Assembly (NCBI GenBank): GCA_026724425.1
Contig: JAIUCV010000007.1
Span: forward strand, 20,737,286-20,801,285
Direction of reading: 5' to 3'
Source of the DNA: Erythrophleum ivorense
Taxonomy: Eukaryota; Streptophyta; Magnoliopsida; Fabales; Fabaceae
DNA length: 64,000 bases
Shown: one piece after another, positions 22,296 through 33,296 of the stretch
Numbering within the stretch: the stretch's first letter is position 1
How the letters are laid out: each line of letters begins with the position of its first letter
Notes under the pieces: model-generated
Seen by the model: only the letters and a program-made list of their open reading frames with translations
Databases searched by the model: none
What the model was told of the DNA's origin: nothing
Translations under genes and position numbers: made by a program

Positions 22296-23470
22296 ATGGT
22301 TGCGACTAGATGGGGCAGGGGTAGAGGCAGGCCACTCAGGGCTCAGAGCTGAGCCAGAGGCTCCTGTTGGGCTTGAGGATCCTCTACGGACCATCATGGA
22401 GAGGCTTGACCGATATGAAGCCATAATGGGCCAGCACCAAGAGATGCTAGAACAGCAGCGGTACATTGCCCAACAACAACATGATATGATCATGCACTTG
22501 CAAGATACCTTGACCAGGCAAAAAGTCAGGAAAGAAACCCTTGTACCTCAGCCATCCACATCCAGCGTTCCACCTGCACCTCCCCAGTATCCTATTATTG
22601 CTCAAACCCAGACGCCTATCCAGAAACTATTGAAACAGTTTAAGCAAAATAGTCCACTCTCGTTTGACGGGGAGTTGGATGCGGATAAGGCGAAGGCTTG
22701 GGTTATGGAGCTAAAGAAAATATTCTCGGTGATGGATTGTATCATGGAGCAGAAAGCTCAGCAAGCCACTTTCATGCTACAAAAAGAAGCCAATAGATGG
22801 TGGCATAACACGAAACCCCTGATGGAGACTAAGAACATACAAATAACTTAGGAAAGCTTTTTGGTTGAGTTTTATAAGAAATATTTCCCTAGTTCGATGA
22901 GGAAAAAGAAAGAGATAGAATTTATGGGCTTGAGACAGACTGATGAAATGACTGTGGACCAATATGTGGCCAAGTTCCTTGAGCTGTCTCGGTATTCCTC
23001 TTACCTCCAGAGGTATGATGATGAACCCTAGAGATGTGAGCAGTTTGAGACAGGGTTGAAGCCCTGATTAATGACAGAGTTACCCACAGCAGATCAGGAA
23101 GTTCAATACCCTTGTGGAGGTCGGTAGGGTGATTGAGACTAACCTGTAAGCTATCATGCCTGCTGCGGCTACAGCTAGTCAGAAGAGGGTTTCAGAATTG
23201 AAAAGACCGAGACTGGAAGAGGGTTCTAGTGTGACACTTAGTGCCAAGAAGAAAGGCAAGGGGCCATGGAACTGAAGGCCACAGCGCGACAAGTCGATGC
23301 CGCCTCTTCGGAGCCAGTCATCCTTTCAGCAATCTTTGGTGACATGTTTTAAGTGTGAGAAGCCGGGGCACATTGCTAGACACTATCCTCAGATGGATAT
23401 AACACCTCCTCCTAGGCCACAGACCCAGGGCCAAGTGTTTGTACTCACTTAGCAGGAAGTCAGTGCGTCC
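22296..23470 (+). pseudogene. Gypsy F gag relic
   Basis: The probable original start is the ATG at 22296 (MVATRWGRGRGRP), after which the frame shifts. The main open stretch then encodes a Gln-rich coiled-coil-like segment (22385-22510) and the retrotransposon gag domain (FDGELDADKAKAWVMELKKI, 22660-22720; KEANRWWH near 22785). A TAG at 22849 interrupts it, and FLVEFYKKYFPSSMR continues beyond. Further stops follow. The CCHC knuckle (about 23342-23389) reads CFKCEKPGHIARHY, with Tyr where the last Cys should be. The nucleocapsid is therefore damaged. Confidence 0.85.
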
Positions 23471-23476
23471 CCTAGT

Positions 23477-23881
23477 TTGATCCGAGGTATGCTGATAGTG
23501 AATGGCTTTCTTATAGTTGCTCTGTTTGATTCGGGTGCTAGTCACTCGTTTATATCCTATGATTGTGTGAGGCAATTGGGTTTAGCTATTAATGTCTTAC
23601 CATTTGACTTGTTTGTCACTACACCCACTGGAGGCTTCGTGGTTACTTCCCATACTTGCTTAAATGTTACAGTTCAGTTCAATTATTGTCATACCACTAT
23701 TGATTTAATCTATATACCCTTCTATGATATTGATTTGATTGTTGGTATGAACTGGTTAGTCGCGAATAATGCGGTACTTGATTGTGAACACCAAACCATT
23801 TCCTTACCTACTTGTGGGACTATACCTAGGGTAAGAGCTGAGTTATCTTTTATGACTACTGCCCAGCTGAGAGGCATTTAG
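23477..23881 (+). pseudogene. Gypsy F protease domain
   Basis: A 134-codon open stretch with the retropepsin (RVP_2) signature ALFDSGASHSFIS (catalytic Asp-Ser-Gly at 23528-23536) and the flap/IDLIVGMNWL block near 23730-23755, the usual boundary to RT. The domain itself looks intact, but it is out of frame with the decayed gag upstream and stops before RT. Confidence 0.85.
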
Positions 23882-23929
23882 AGTGTGGATGTTAAGGGTT
23901 TCTAATCTTTTTCTCTACTCAGGTTGAGG

Positions 23930-25331
23930 TAGAGGAAGGGATAGAGGAGATCCCAGTTGTCAGAGAATTCTTGGAGGTTTTCCTTAAAAAGTTTGACTTT
24001 AGTGGTCTACCCCCAGAGAGAGGACTAGAGTTCCCTACAAACATAGTGTCTGGGGCTGGACCAATGTTCAAGGCTCCTTACAGGATGGCTCCTGCCGAGC
24101 TTGCTGAGTTGAAAAAGAAAATAGAAGAATTGTTAAAGAAAGGGTTTATCTGCCCTAGTGTATCACCTTGGGGAGCTCCGGTGGTATTTGTGAAAAAGAA
24201 GGATGGTAACTTGTGTTTGTGTATCAATTACAGAGAGTTGAATAAAGTTAACATCAAGAATAAATATCCTCTCCTTAGAATTGATGATTTGTTAGATTAG
24301 TTAGTTGGGGTATCTATGTTTTCTAAGATAGATCTTAGATCTGGGTACCACCAGTTGAGAGTGAGAACTGAAGACGTCTCCAAGACGGCCTTTAGAACGA
24401 GATATAGGCATTATGAGTTCATTGTGATGCCATTCGAGCTGACAAACGCGCCTGCTGTATTCATGGATTACATGAACAAGGTATTCAGACCGTATCTAGA
24501 TCAGTTTGTGGTGGTCTTTATTGATGATATTCTAGTATATTCCAAATCCTTTAAGGAGCACGAGAGGCATTTGAGATTAGTCCTAGAGACCTTGAGAGAG
24601 AAAAGGTTGTATGCCAAACTTAGTAAATGTGAGTTTTGGCTAATCGAGGTGAGATTCTTAGGTCATGTGATCTCACGAGATGGGGTCGCGGTTGATCCCC
24701 ATAAAGTTAAGACTGTGTTACAATGGGATAGGTCTAGAACGATCACCGAGGTTAGGAGTTTCCTAGGTTTGGCAGGATACTATAGACGATTTATTCAGGG
24801 CTTTTCTCAGATGGCCTTACCACTGACGAGGCTAACTAGAAAAAAGACACCATTCATTTAGGATGATAGATGTGAGAGGAGTTTCTAGGAGTTGAAGCTC
24901 CGTCTGACCACTGCCCCTATATTGATTATCCCTGACCCTAGTGAACCATTTGTGGTTTGTTGTGATACCTCAGGCAAGGGGTTAGGATGTGTGTTGATGC
25001 AACAGGGTAGAGTAATGGCCTATGCCTATAGGCAGTTGAGGCCTCATGAGAAAAATTATCCACACATGACCTAAAGTTAGCCGTCGTAGTATTTGCTCTT
25101 AAAATCTGGAGACACTATTTGTATAATGCTACCATAGAGATTTATAATGACCACAAGAGTTTGAAATACCTATTTGATCATAAGGAACTCAATATGAGAC
25201 AGAGAAGATGGATGGAGTTTTTGAAAGACTATGATTATGTGTTAAAATATCATCCAGGTAAGGCCAATGTGGTGGCGGATGCCCTGAGTAGGAAATCCAT
25301 CCATGTAGCCCATAGGATGATTAGAGAGTAG
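23930..25331 (+). pseudogene. Gypsy F reverse transcriptase and RNase H
   Basis: RT begins with FLEVFLKKFDFSGLPPERGL-like sequence (23971), then PYRMAPAELAELKKKIEELL (24079-24140), PWGAPVVFVKKKDG, the first catalytic Asp in FSKIDLRSGYHQLRV (24319-24363) and the catalytic core FIDDILVYS (GAT GAT 24523-24528). GLAGYYRRFIQGFS lies at about 24770. RNase H follows with VVCCDTSGKGLGCVLMQQG (24952-25008), NDHKSLKYLF and VADALSRKS near 25290. Stops at about 24300, 24861 and 25074 plus a frame change break the reading. Confidence 0.9.
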
Positions 25332-26849
25332 GAGCTCTTAGAGAAGTTCAGAAACTTGAACCTCTCTTGTCAGGTGGTCTCAGGTACATTATATCTGAGT
25401 GAAACCCAAATTGAGAATGTATTGAGAACCCAGATCTTAGATGCCCAGAGAGATGATGAGTTCTTGAGACGGATTAGGAATAAGATCTCCTAAAGTAAGA
25501 CCTTAGATTTCAAGATGTCTGAGGATGGTATGATAGTATACCGAGATAGAATCTATGTGTCTAGTCAAAATGAGTTGAGAGAAAGCATCTTAGAAGAGGC
25601 ACATTAGAGTAAATATACTATCCACCCAGGTGCCACCAAGATGTATCAGGATTTGAAACAGATTTTCTGGTGGCCGAGAATGAAGAATGATGTGACGACT
25701 TATGTGGCTAGGTGCTTAGTGTGTCAGAGGGTAAAAATAGAACATCAAAAATCGGCTAGGTTATTGCAACCATTAAATATCCCTGAGTGAAAATGGGATA
25801 GTATAGCTATGGACTTTGTTATGGGGTTACCCAGGATATCCTTTGGACACGATGTTATTTGGGTAGTTATGGATAGACTAACGAAATTTGCACATTTTTT
25901 AGCTATCAGGGTTACTCATACACTGGATAGATTAGCCCAGTTGTATATCAGAGAGATAGTACGATTTTATAAAGTACCCAGTAGCATAGTTTCGGATAAA
26001 GACCCCAGATTCACATCAAACTTTTGGAGGCCATTATAGCATACCTTAGGGACCAGGTTGCGGTTTAGTACTGTATATCACCCCCAGACAGATGGTCAGA
26101 CTGAGAGGACCATCCAAACCTTAGAAGACATATTGAGGGCATGTGTGTTAGAAATGAGGGATAACTGGGATGTGTATTTACCATTAGCAGAGTTTGCTTA
26201 TAATAACAGTTACCATTCCAATATTCAGATGGCCCCTTATGAGGCTTTGTATAGAAGAAAGTGCAGATCCCCCTTGTGTTAGGTTAAGCTAGGTGAGAGG
26301 AGTATGATAGGACCTGAGATTGTGGACCAGATCACCCGGCAGATAGAATTGATTAGAAAGAGACTCCTCACAGCCCAAAGTAGGCAGAAAAGTTATGCCG
26401 ATAAGAGAAGAAGGCCGTTAGAGTTTGAGATTGGAGACCATGTGTTCATTCGAGTGTCTCCAATAATGGGAGTAGGTCGGTCAATGAGGATAAGAAAGCT
26501 CAGTCCTAGGTATATTGGTCCATTTGAAATCCTTGAGAAAATTGGACCCGTGGCTTACTGGATAGCCTTGCCTCCTAACCTAGCCCAAATCCACAGTGTT
26601 TTTCATGTCTCTTAGTTGAAAAAGTACTTACCTGACCCCTCACATGTCATAGAATATGAGCATGTGCAATTGCAGGAAGATCTTTCCTATGTAGTGAAAC
26701 CGGAGAGAATTGTGGATGCTAAGCTGAAATAGCTGAGAAGCAAGAACAGTCCTCTGATGAAAGTGGTCTGGAGAGGGTTGACATTTGAGGAAGCAACCTA
26801 GGAATTAGAGGATGAAATAAGGCAAAGATATCCAGAGTTATTCCCTTGA
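25332..26849 (+). pseudogene. Gypsy F integrase and chromodomain-like C-terminus
   Basis: The integrase zinc finger (HPGATKMYQDLK...CLVCQRVK, 25624-25730) is followed by core catalytic residues in SIAMDFVMGLPR (25801), VSDKDPRFTSNFW (25987) and YHPQTDGQTERTIQ (26078-26120, with Glu). The GPY-like module (SPRYIGPFEILEKIGPVAY, about 26500-26560) precedes FHVS and a stop at 26614, then a chromodomain-like tail ending ELEDEIRQRYPELFP before TGA (26847-26849). Such a tail is known to steer chromovirus integration to chromatin. In-frame stops occur at 25329, 25790, 26037, 26280 and later. Confidence 0.88.
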
Positions 26850-26885
26850 GGTATGTCTTTAAATTTCGAGGATGAAATTTTTTTT

Positions 26886-26899
26886 AAGAGGGGTAGAAA
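26886..26899 (+). other. Polypurine tract of Gypsy F
   Basis: AAGAGGGGTAGAAA lies immediately before the 3' LTR start TGTAAC (26900), the expected plus-strand primer. Confidence 0.85.
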
Positions 26900-29616
26900 T
26901 GTAACAAAAAAAAAAGAAATTAAAAATTTTTAAAGTTTTGAAATTTTCTAAGTCTGCTAGCTATAGCAAGAAATGGGCTAGCTATAGCGAATATACCTGT
27001 TCGTTATAGCGAGAAAGGGTCTAGTTATAGCGAGAATGCATTTTCACTATAGCGAAAATGTTTTTAGTTATAGCGAGTGCAAGCATCCCATACAAAAACT
27101 AGGGAGCTGCTCACCGTAGCGTGTACCGTAGCGAAAGCAGGGGTCTAGGACTGATACGTGCTCGCCGTAGCGAGGGTTATGCTTTGCTATAGCGAGGGTT
27201 AGTCTAGAAAAGCGTGAAAAAAAGAGAATTTGACTTCTTAAAGCGTCCAAATTCATTCTTTTCCTTTAAACCGACCTAAGCTTCGTCCAAAGCAAAGAAA
27301 AAGCTTGAGAGAGAGAGAGAAGGAAACTAGGAGAAACTAAGAGAGAAAGAAGGAAAGCTAAGGAAGAAAGGTAAGAACCTTTAAAGCTCTTCATGCTTCT
27401 TCTTCTTGATTCTATTCTTCTCCTTCTAAGGTTTCTTTCCATGGGTTGTTAAGTAAGAAAGCTCTGTTCTAGTCAAGAATGAGCAAGAAACTCATATATC
27501 TTCACTTCTTCTTCTTTGCTTTCTTTCTTGAAAGTTTGAGAGAGGAAGGAAAGTTAGTGGAAGTCTAGAGAGAGAGAGACCCCTAGTGTCTTATACTTTG
27601 TAGGGTTTGCTCTAAAGAAACCCCTAGCTTGTGAATAATTGTTGATGAGAGAGTAATTCTATGCTCTTTGTTGTGTTTAGGTTTAAAAGAAATAACTCCA
27701 TCTAGTTGTGATTATGAAATCAAGAAGAGAGAAGAGAAATTAAAAGGGAAGGCTTGTGTTAGTCGATAAGGTAGGTCTCCACTCTTTCTTGTTGCATTCT
27801 TGGATGTATATAGTCATTGTATACTTGTGTAAGTGCTTGTTGTGTGAGACATGCCATATGTTATTGCCTTGATGCATTAGTACCAATATGCTTGTGTTTT
27901 GAGGTGTGAAAATTGCTCGGGTGAGGTAGTGCCGAAAGTCCTTTGAGATGGGTGAGGTAGAGCCAAAAGTCTTAAACCAAGGGTAAGGCTAATCTAAAAG
28001 TCCCAAAACTCGGGTGAGGCTAGACCAAAAGTCCCTAGAGCTTATTCTTGGCATTGATACGAAACCATGGCATGAAAAGTATGTGTTGTGTAATTATGAA
28101 TGGTTTACATGTTTTGACTTATTTATATACCTTGATTGCTTCCTTGAATGAGTATGAGTTATTGAGATTCCCTGAATCTCACCCCTTCCCTCTCTCATCT
28201 TATATGATCCAGGTGGAGCTCAAGAGCCTAAGAGTGGATGTCATGAGGCATAGAAGGCCCTTGTACTATCACTTTTGCAGACTTACACATAATTTGATGT
28301 ATAGGAAAGCTAAAGTGCTTATGTATACATATTCTTTTTGAGATGTAAATATTTGAGCAAGTGTAGAAATATGTATAAATGATGTATGAACTATGTAGAG
28401 AGACAAGCAATAAAAATGTAGAATTTGACCCTTTTGTGGATTGTATGCCATAGTGCATTTTAGCCTGTAGCATAGTGAATTTGAAATATATGATGATTTG
28501 GATCACTTGGACATTTCATATATGTTATGTTTATATTTTAAAACTTGCCCAAGGGGTGCTAGAACATGTGGGAGGCCATTTGGACTCACTTGGAATCATT
28601 TTGAGTGCTAAAACTGCTAAATTTGTGAGCTCCGTCAAAGTATGACCAAATGAGCTCTTCTTGATATGAAATTTGGCATACCTCTAGAGTCTAGTGAGAG
28701 CTTCTCGAGAAGATAAAGTGGATAATATTTGGAGGTCTAGGGAATATTTGGTGAATTGTTGAAGTTGGAGAATTTTCTAGTTTTGGTTATTGTACTATGC
28801 AACTAGGTCCGAAAATGAATCTGTGTCATTCATGGATCAAACCGTGTCCAATTGTCATGAAATTTTATGGGAATAAACTAGATATCCACAGTGACCTATT
28901 CCAGTTGGAATCACCTCAATCAGAGGTCTGTAGAGGGAGAAAGAACTCTCTAAAGTTCTGCATCAGCATTAGGGAAGCCATGTGACCTTCGTTACTGTTC
29001 CATCAGTTTTTGAGGTCTATGGGCTATTAAAATGATCTAAACTTATTTTTTCCCTCTAGTTAACATCTGTATCTTTCCAAATTGATATAGTTTTCCCAGA
29101 TTTTATTTTTTTGGAATTAGTTACGAATTTTCAAAGTTCATAATAGCAAGTTGCACCAGTACCAGGGACAGCCGGACCTCTATCTCTTTTTTGATGTCAA
29201 ACATGATCCAAATACTGAGATTGTGGTTGATAAGTATTTTTAGTGTGAATTTAACATCTAGAGATTTCTAGATAGCTATGGTTTGCTTGATTCCCATTTT
29301 TCTAGAATTAGTTATGATTTTCCAAATTTAAAGCCAAAAATTTAACTTTTGGGCTCATTTGAGAAATTGTATTTTCTTGGTTTTTGGCTTCATATCCATG
29401 GTTTTATGAGTTTTTTGATGCTATGTACAAGTTTTATAAATAGAGTTTGAGTGGAGTATGTGATTGATGGATTCACGGGACCCACGGGACAAAATATGAG
29501 CGTTTAAACCCTGTTTTATAGCATGAAAATGTCATGATTTATACTTGTTCTTTAGAAATTATATGGAATCAAGCCTTGAGGGAGCTTAATTGAAGTTAAT
29601 TCATTATGGTGTTACA
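26900..29616 (+). repeat. Gypsy F 3' LTR
   Basis: Partner of 19476-22130 with the same start and end. It is 62 bp longer, largely because it keeps about 46 bp within the palindrome array (around 27175-27220, including an extra GCTATAGCGAGG unit) that the 5' LTR lacks. It carries the tandem block at 27917-28037 and the stem-loop at 28163-28181. Confidence 0.93.
28163..28181. other. LTR stem-loop, Gypsy F 3' LTR
   Basis: Same arms and loop (TGAGATTC-CCT-GAATCTCA) as the 5' LTR copy at 20678-20696. Confidence 0.75.
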
Positions 29617-29621
29617 ATATG

Positions 29622-29960
29622 CCATGGGAATTATGGGGCTTTTGGCAATTTGCAATGCCTTTCTTACTGTTTCTATGGGAATGAAGATTATATTGAGATT
29701 GAGCTTTCCTCCAAAGTGGCTCTGGATCTCGGTCTAAGAATTTCCTATGTCCTAAACTCCTAATCACCTTTTTATGACTATCATTCATGACTACAGATCT
29801 TGAATGAAGAGGCTTTGCAAGCTAAGGTGAAGCTTATCTCTAATGAAGGGAAGGGAACAGCAGATGCAATGTCTACATTGGCACATTCGCAATTGCATAA
29901 TTTTTTGTATCTAAACTCCCTTTCCTAAGCATCTAATATTTTGGATGAGGATGCCTATAG
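29622..29960 (+). pseudogene. LINE-2 RNase H relic, part 3
   Basis: After the Gypsy insertion a frame reads YIEIELSSKVALDLGLRIS (29688-29744) and, after stops, KLISNEGKGTADAMSTLAHS (29832-29891). These match the second half of LINE RVT_3 RNase H domains (the conserved DS in an E.DS.VAL context is SS here; the EGNxxADxLA-type motif carries the last catalytic Asp). Frameshifts are evident. It completes 14151-14260 and 19387-19475. Confidence 0.6.
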
Positions 29961-31548
29961 GACTAGCTTTCCTGGGAGACTACTCTAGCCCTTGGTTATG
30001 GCTGTTGTTTTGTACCGTCACTCTTTTATTATATTCCATCTTGACCAAACAAAGAAAAGAGTAATAGATTGTGAATAGATCAATTAAAATTTGTTATTTA
30101 ATGAGCTTAATTATCTTCTGCAGGACATTTGGGGGTCATTATTTTTGTTGACCTAACTTCTTTAGGCAACACTCATGGATGTGATATGATTGAGAATAAG
30201 CATATGCCATTCTCATTGTCACTGGATATTTGGAAGAGTAAATCTACAAGTGCTGGAAAGTATTTTAAGATTTATGATAAATAATATTCTATTATATACA
30301 TAAATTTTAAAGTCTATCCAATAATTAAAGTTTTCAAGTTTTGGTAAGTTGGACCTTATATCTTCAAGTTACTGGGAAGGTAATGGTATGCTGAATTTGA
30401 GTAACATGTTTTTTGAAAGCATTATATTAATATATGCTTGACGTTGGATAATGGCCTATCACATTATTTATAGTTTTTTGAAGCTAGCAAACATAATGGA
30501 CTCAATTGTTATACTAATTTAGTCTGTCTGTGGCTGTTATATACTTCCTTTGTTTATCCTTTATTTTTGTTCAACAGAATTTACTTGGCAACAGAATTGC
30601 ATTAGTTGAGCAGGAATTCTTGGAACTAAGGTCAACCTAAAGCTCTTTCAACTAGAAAAGAGTAGAAAGGGACTCTAAACTTCTATTGTAAACATGTTGA
30701 AAATGAAACATGCTTACATAAGTGGGACATAAGGAGTGGCAACAATGAAACACACTTTAGTAGAGAAATACTGAACATCTTTTAATTAATAAAACTTGTA
30801 TGTATTTGATTGGCATATGCACTGTTTCTATTTTTTTGTTTTGTTTTCATTCAATCAGTAACTGTTAGAGTAAAAAATTCAGGTGAGTATTGTTGATCAT
30901 GACTTCAGTTCTATTTAGTATTAGACTTTTATCATGATACATAGAAAAGAAAAGAAAAGGCAAGTTTCCTTATGCCCTAAGCAAATTTGTTTTATTTTAT
31001 TGTTAGATATTGCTTAGACGAAGAGGCTAATGCCTGCAAGAAATTAAAATTTTTTCTTTGTCCTCTGTACGTATCTAGAAAATAGTAACGATTTTGCTTA
31101 AAAGTTTTCAGAACTTGTATGTAAACTTTTATATATTTGATTGGCATGCACACTATTTTTGTTTTTTGTTTTGTTTTCATTCAATCAGTAAGTGTTTGAG
31201 AAAAAAAAATTCAGGTGAGTATATAATTAAACATGAACACCACAAGAAAGTAAAATTATTTTCAGAAATCTTTTAGATCATTTGCATTTAAAATAAAACC
31301 CAACAATTTTCTAGTACTGAAAATACTCATACCAGGCAATGAAGATCTCAACTCGTTTCATATTTATATAACCGTAGCTGTTTTGCTGCTGGTGGGTTAA
31401 AAATAGACGAGTATGTTGATATTGGTACTTGGATTTATGACATTATTTATGCTCTCTTTTACACACAAGTTCAATTTGAAGCTGTCTTTGTTTGTTTTTG
31501 TTCAATTTATTTTATCTCCTTTTTTATTTTTTTTTAATATATGATGAG
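29961..31548. other. Noncoding; weak exon-like island and a 100-bp repeat
   Basis: Mostly AT-rich sequence. A 53-nt segment 30578-30630 is preceded by CAACAG and followed by GT and encodes LLGNRIALVEQEFLELR. It looks exon-like but I do not recognise it. Segments 30794-30892 and 31111-31221 are diverged copies of each other. No other feature is supported. Confidence 0.35.
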
Positions 31549-31612
31549 GTTAATGGACCTGTACTAGTAGAGTACACCTGCCTCTGTTTCAATGCCTTAA
31601 AGGGCCTTCCAG
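31549..31612 (+). pseudogene. ITPA: ITPase (inosine triphosphate pyrophosphatase) exon fragment
   Basis: Bounded by T-rich sequence plus AG on the left and CCAG/GTAGAT on the right, this 64-nt segment encodes VNGPVLVEYTCLCFNALKGLP. It is the best-conserved part of ITPase/HAM1 enzymes, which hydrolyse ITP, dITP and XTP to clean the nucleotide pool. The family has VEDTCLCFNALKGLPG; here the conserved Asp is Tyr, so the catalytic acid is lost. Apart from the candidate microexon at 31701 no other ITPase exon is visible. I call it a captured or remnant gene fragment with its introns. Confidence 0.7.
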
Positions 31613-31700
31613 GTAGATGTGATATTCTTATTCTTAACGTTATGTGATTTGACACTAGAACTTGACACTGGTTTTCTTTAAATGTTTGAAACTGTTGGAG

Positions 31701-31710
31701 AGCCTTACAT
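31701..31710 (+). pseudogene. ITPA: Possible 10-nt ITPase microexon
   Basis: AGCCTTACAT lies 88 bp after the preceding exon, follows a T-rich stretch ending GGAG and is followed by a consensus donor GTAAGT. Joined in phase to the exon before it, it supplies the PYI that follows GLPG in ITPase. The first base would need to be G for the family's Gly. Short length makes this tentative. Confidence 0.4.
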
Positions 31711-33199
31711 GTAAGTTCAGTTTCTCCTTAAATCTGACTCTTCAGGTGAACTTTATTTTCCTTCTGATATCAAGGTCTTATTAAGTGCTAGTCCATTTAA
31801 ATTTTAATGTATAAAATGCATCCTGTAATAACGTAATAGAAACAGAAAATGAAGCATAATTTTTCATTGAACTTTTGGCAGGAAATGATACGGATTAAAT
31901 ACAATGGTGCTGTTTATGTCCGAATTCGAGCAAAGTTTATACTTCTCTCCTCTTTCTTTTTTTTCTTTTGTTGGGGGGGGGTGTAAATAAAATTCTTACT
32001 TCCTTGTTCTTAGTGAGTTTGGCAGAAATTCACGTGGATTCATTAAAACTAGGTGAGAATATTATCAATGGGTATTTGACATAAATCTAATTAAGTAAAT
32101 AATGTTATATTATCATAAGACGTTGATTTGTTATTAAATTATGGTTTAATTTTGTTTCATACACATTATCATTTTCCTCATTTTCATTTGGGAAATTGAA
32201 CCAATGCATACAATTTTTCTTCTTTAGGTTGGTTATATTGCTTGGAATTTTCTTTTGGCAGCATGGTGCTTTCATGGGGCTGTCCTTCCGCTTTTTATAA
32301 GCTATTTTAATGCGAATTGGCAAAAGACAATTCCTGCATTTTTTTTTTGTTGGTTAATGCATCTAGCCACAGAGGAGGAGTTTATTGTCAAGTTTCTATT
32401 TAGATCACATATGTGTGTTAGATCAAAGCCTTTAATATACCTTTTTAAATTATATGTCAATCATTTAAATAACTATTGCCCAAACATTACAAACTTTGAA
32501 AAATTTACGTGGGCTAACAATATTTTATTTTGGACCAACTTAAAAATTAAAATACTGGGTTATTTTTGTATTACATTTATACACTTTTTTTAGGATCATT
32601 ATTGTTAATAATCCAAAATAGGAGTTGCAATCTTTTGGGCCAATATTGTTTTTAGTCAAAGCACGTCCCTGGGCCCATTCTCCTTTTGGAATCACATACT
32701 GATTATTGCCTGCCCATGTGCAAAATTCATCTGGGGTAATATTCATTGTACAACACCAACCAAGTCACATCTATCAAGGAGAGCAAAAGAGCCAATACAT
32801 CTCTAGGTACCATATCAGAAAACTGGTCATTTGTTCTGTTTGCTGCTATTAGTTTACCATCTCTCGACTCTAATTGTTGTAATTATCTGCTTTTAAATCA
32901 CTCACTTGTTCAGTAGCATTGCCCTATCATAAGTCTTATGCGTGCTTTGTTTTGTTTTTCTCCACAAGGGATGTTGTTCAATAATCTGCTATGTCAATAC
33001 GCTCTTTGTTTGAACTATCATTATTTAATTCTCCATTTATGTTTGGGTTCCATGGATAGCTTTTATGGTACTGTTTGAGAACCACACAAGGATAGAAGTA
33101 TTTGGCTATAGATTTTCTTTTTCTTTTTTTTTTTTGGATGGATTATATCATGTGGTTTCTGCTGCAATATATATAAATGGCCATTTATTCTCATTTCAG
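31711..33199. other. Noncoding, no assigned gene
   Basis: AT-rich, intron-like sequence. A 112-codon plus-strand open stretch (32255-32593) and a 68-codon minus-strand one (32540-32746) show no recognisable domain. A G-run occurs at 31973-31981. A short segment after TTGGCAG near 31883 encodes MIRIKYNGAVYVRIRAK, exon-like but unassigned. Confidence 0.35.
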
Positions 33200-33296
33200 A
33201 GAGGCTGATATGACTAAGGAACGATTCGAAAAACTACTGAAAGCTAGAGCCAATGTTGTTCTGACTACTAAAGGAATTGATGACATGGCACTCATG
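33200..33296 (+). pseudogene. CCT1: Chaperonin CCT subunit alpha (TCP-1) exon fragment
   Basis: Preceded by a good acceptor (TTCTCATTTCAG), the segment encodes EADMTKERFEKLLKARANVV and then LTTKGIDDMALM, followed by GCAAGT, where a GTAAGT donor would be expected. This is the hinge between apical and intermediate domains of TCP-1 alpha (family: READMTKERIEKLLKAGANV, LTTKGIDDMALK). Substitutions at conserved sites (I to F, G to R, K to M) and the absence of neighbouring exons show a relic. Retained splice borders argue against a processed pseudogene. Confidence 0.75.

Larger units (their letters stand above)
19476..29616 (+). mobile_element. Ty3/Gypsy chromovirus-like element F, full length (10.1 kb, target duplication ATATG)
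   Basis: A structurally complete LTR retrotransposon flanked by perfect 5-bp repeats ATATG (19471-19475 and 29617-29621). It has two long LTRs (19476-22130, 2655 bp; 26900-29616, 2717 bp) starting TGTAACAA and ending GTGTTACA, a primer-binding site, a polypurine tract, and gag, protease, RT, RNase H, integrase and a chromodomain-like C-terminus in chromovirus order. The style (very long LTRs, QTDGQTERTIQTLED integrase, C-terminal chromodomain) suggests the Tekay/Del group, which I infer rather than prove. Stops and frameshifts are spread through gag and pol. Confidence 0.93.

Noticed and set aside
32255..32746. Overlapping open frames on both strands near 32.5 kb
   Set aside because: AT-rich with aromatic runs; the minus-strand peptide is Trp/Gly rich but I could not assign it, and a weak likeness to a LINE zf-RVT region was not convincing.
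33200..33296. Functional CCT1 gene
   Set aside because: Only one exon is present, conserved residues are changed, and no flanking CCT1 exons are visible within several kb.
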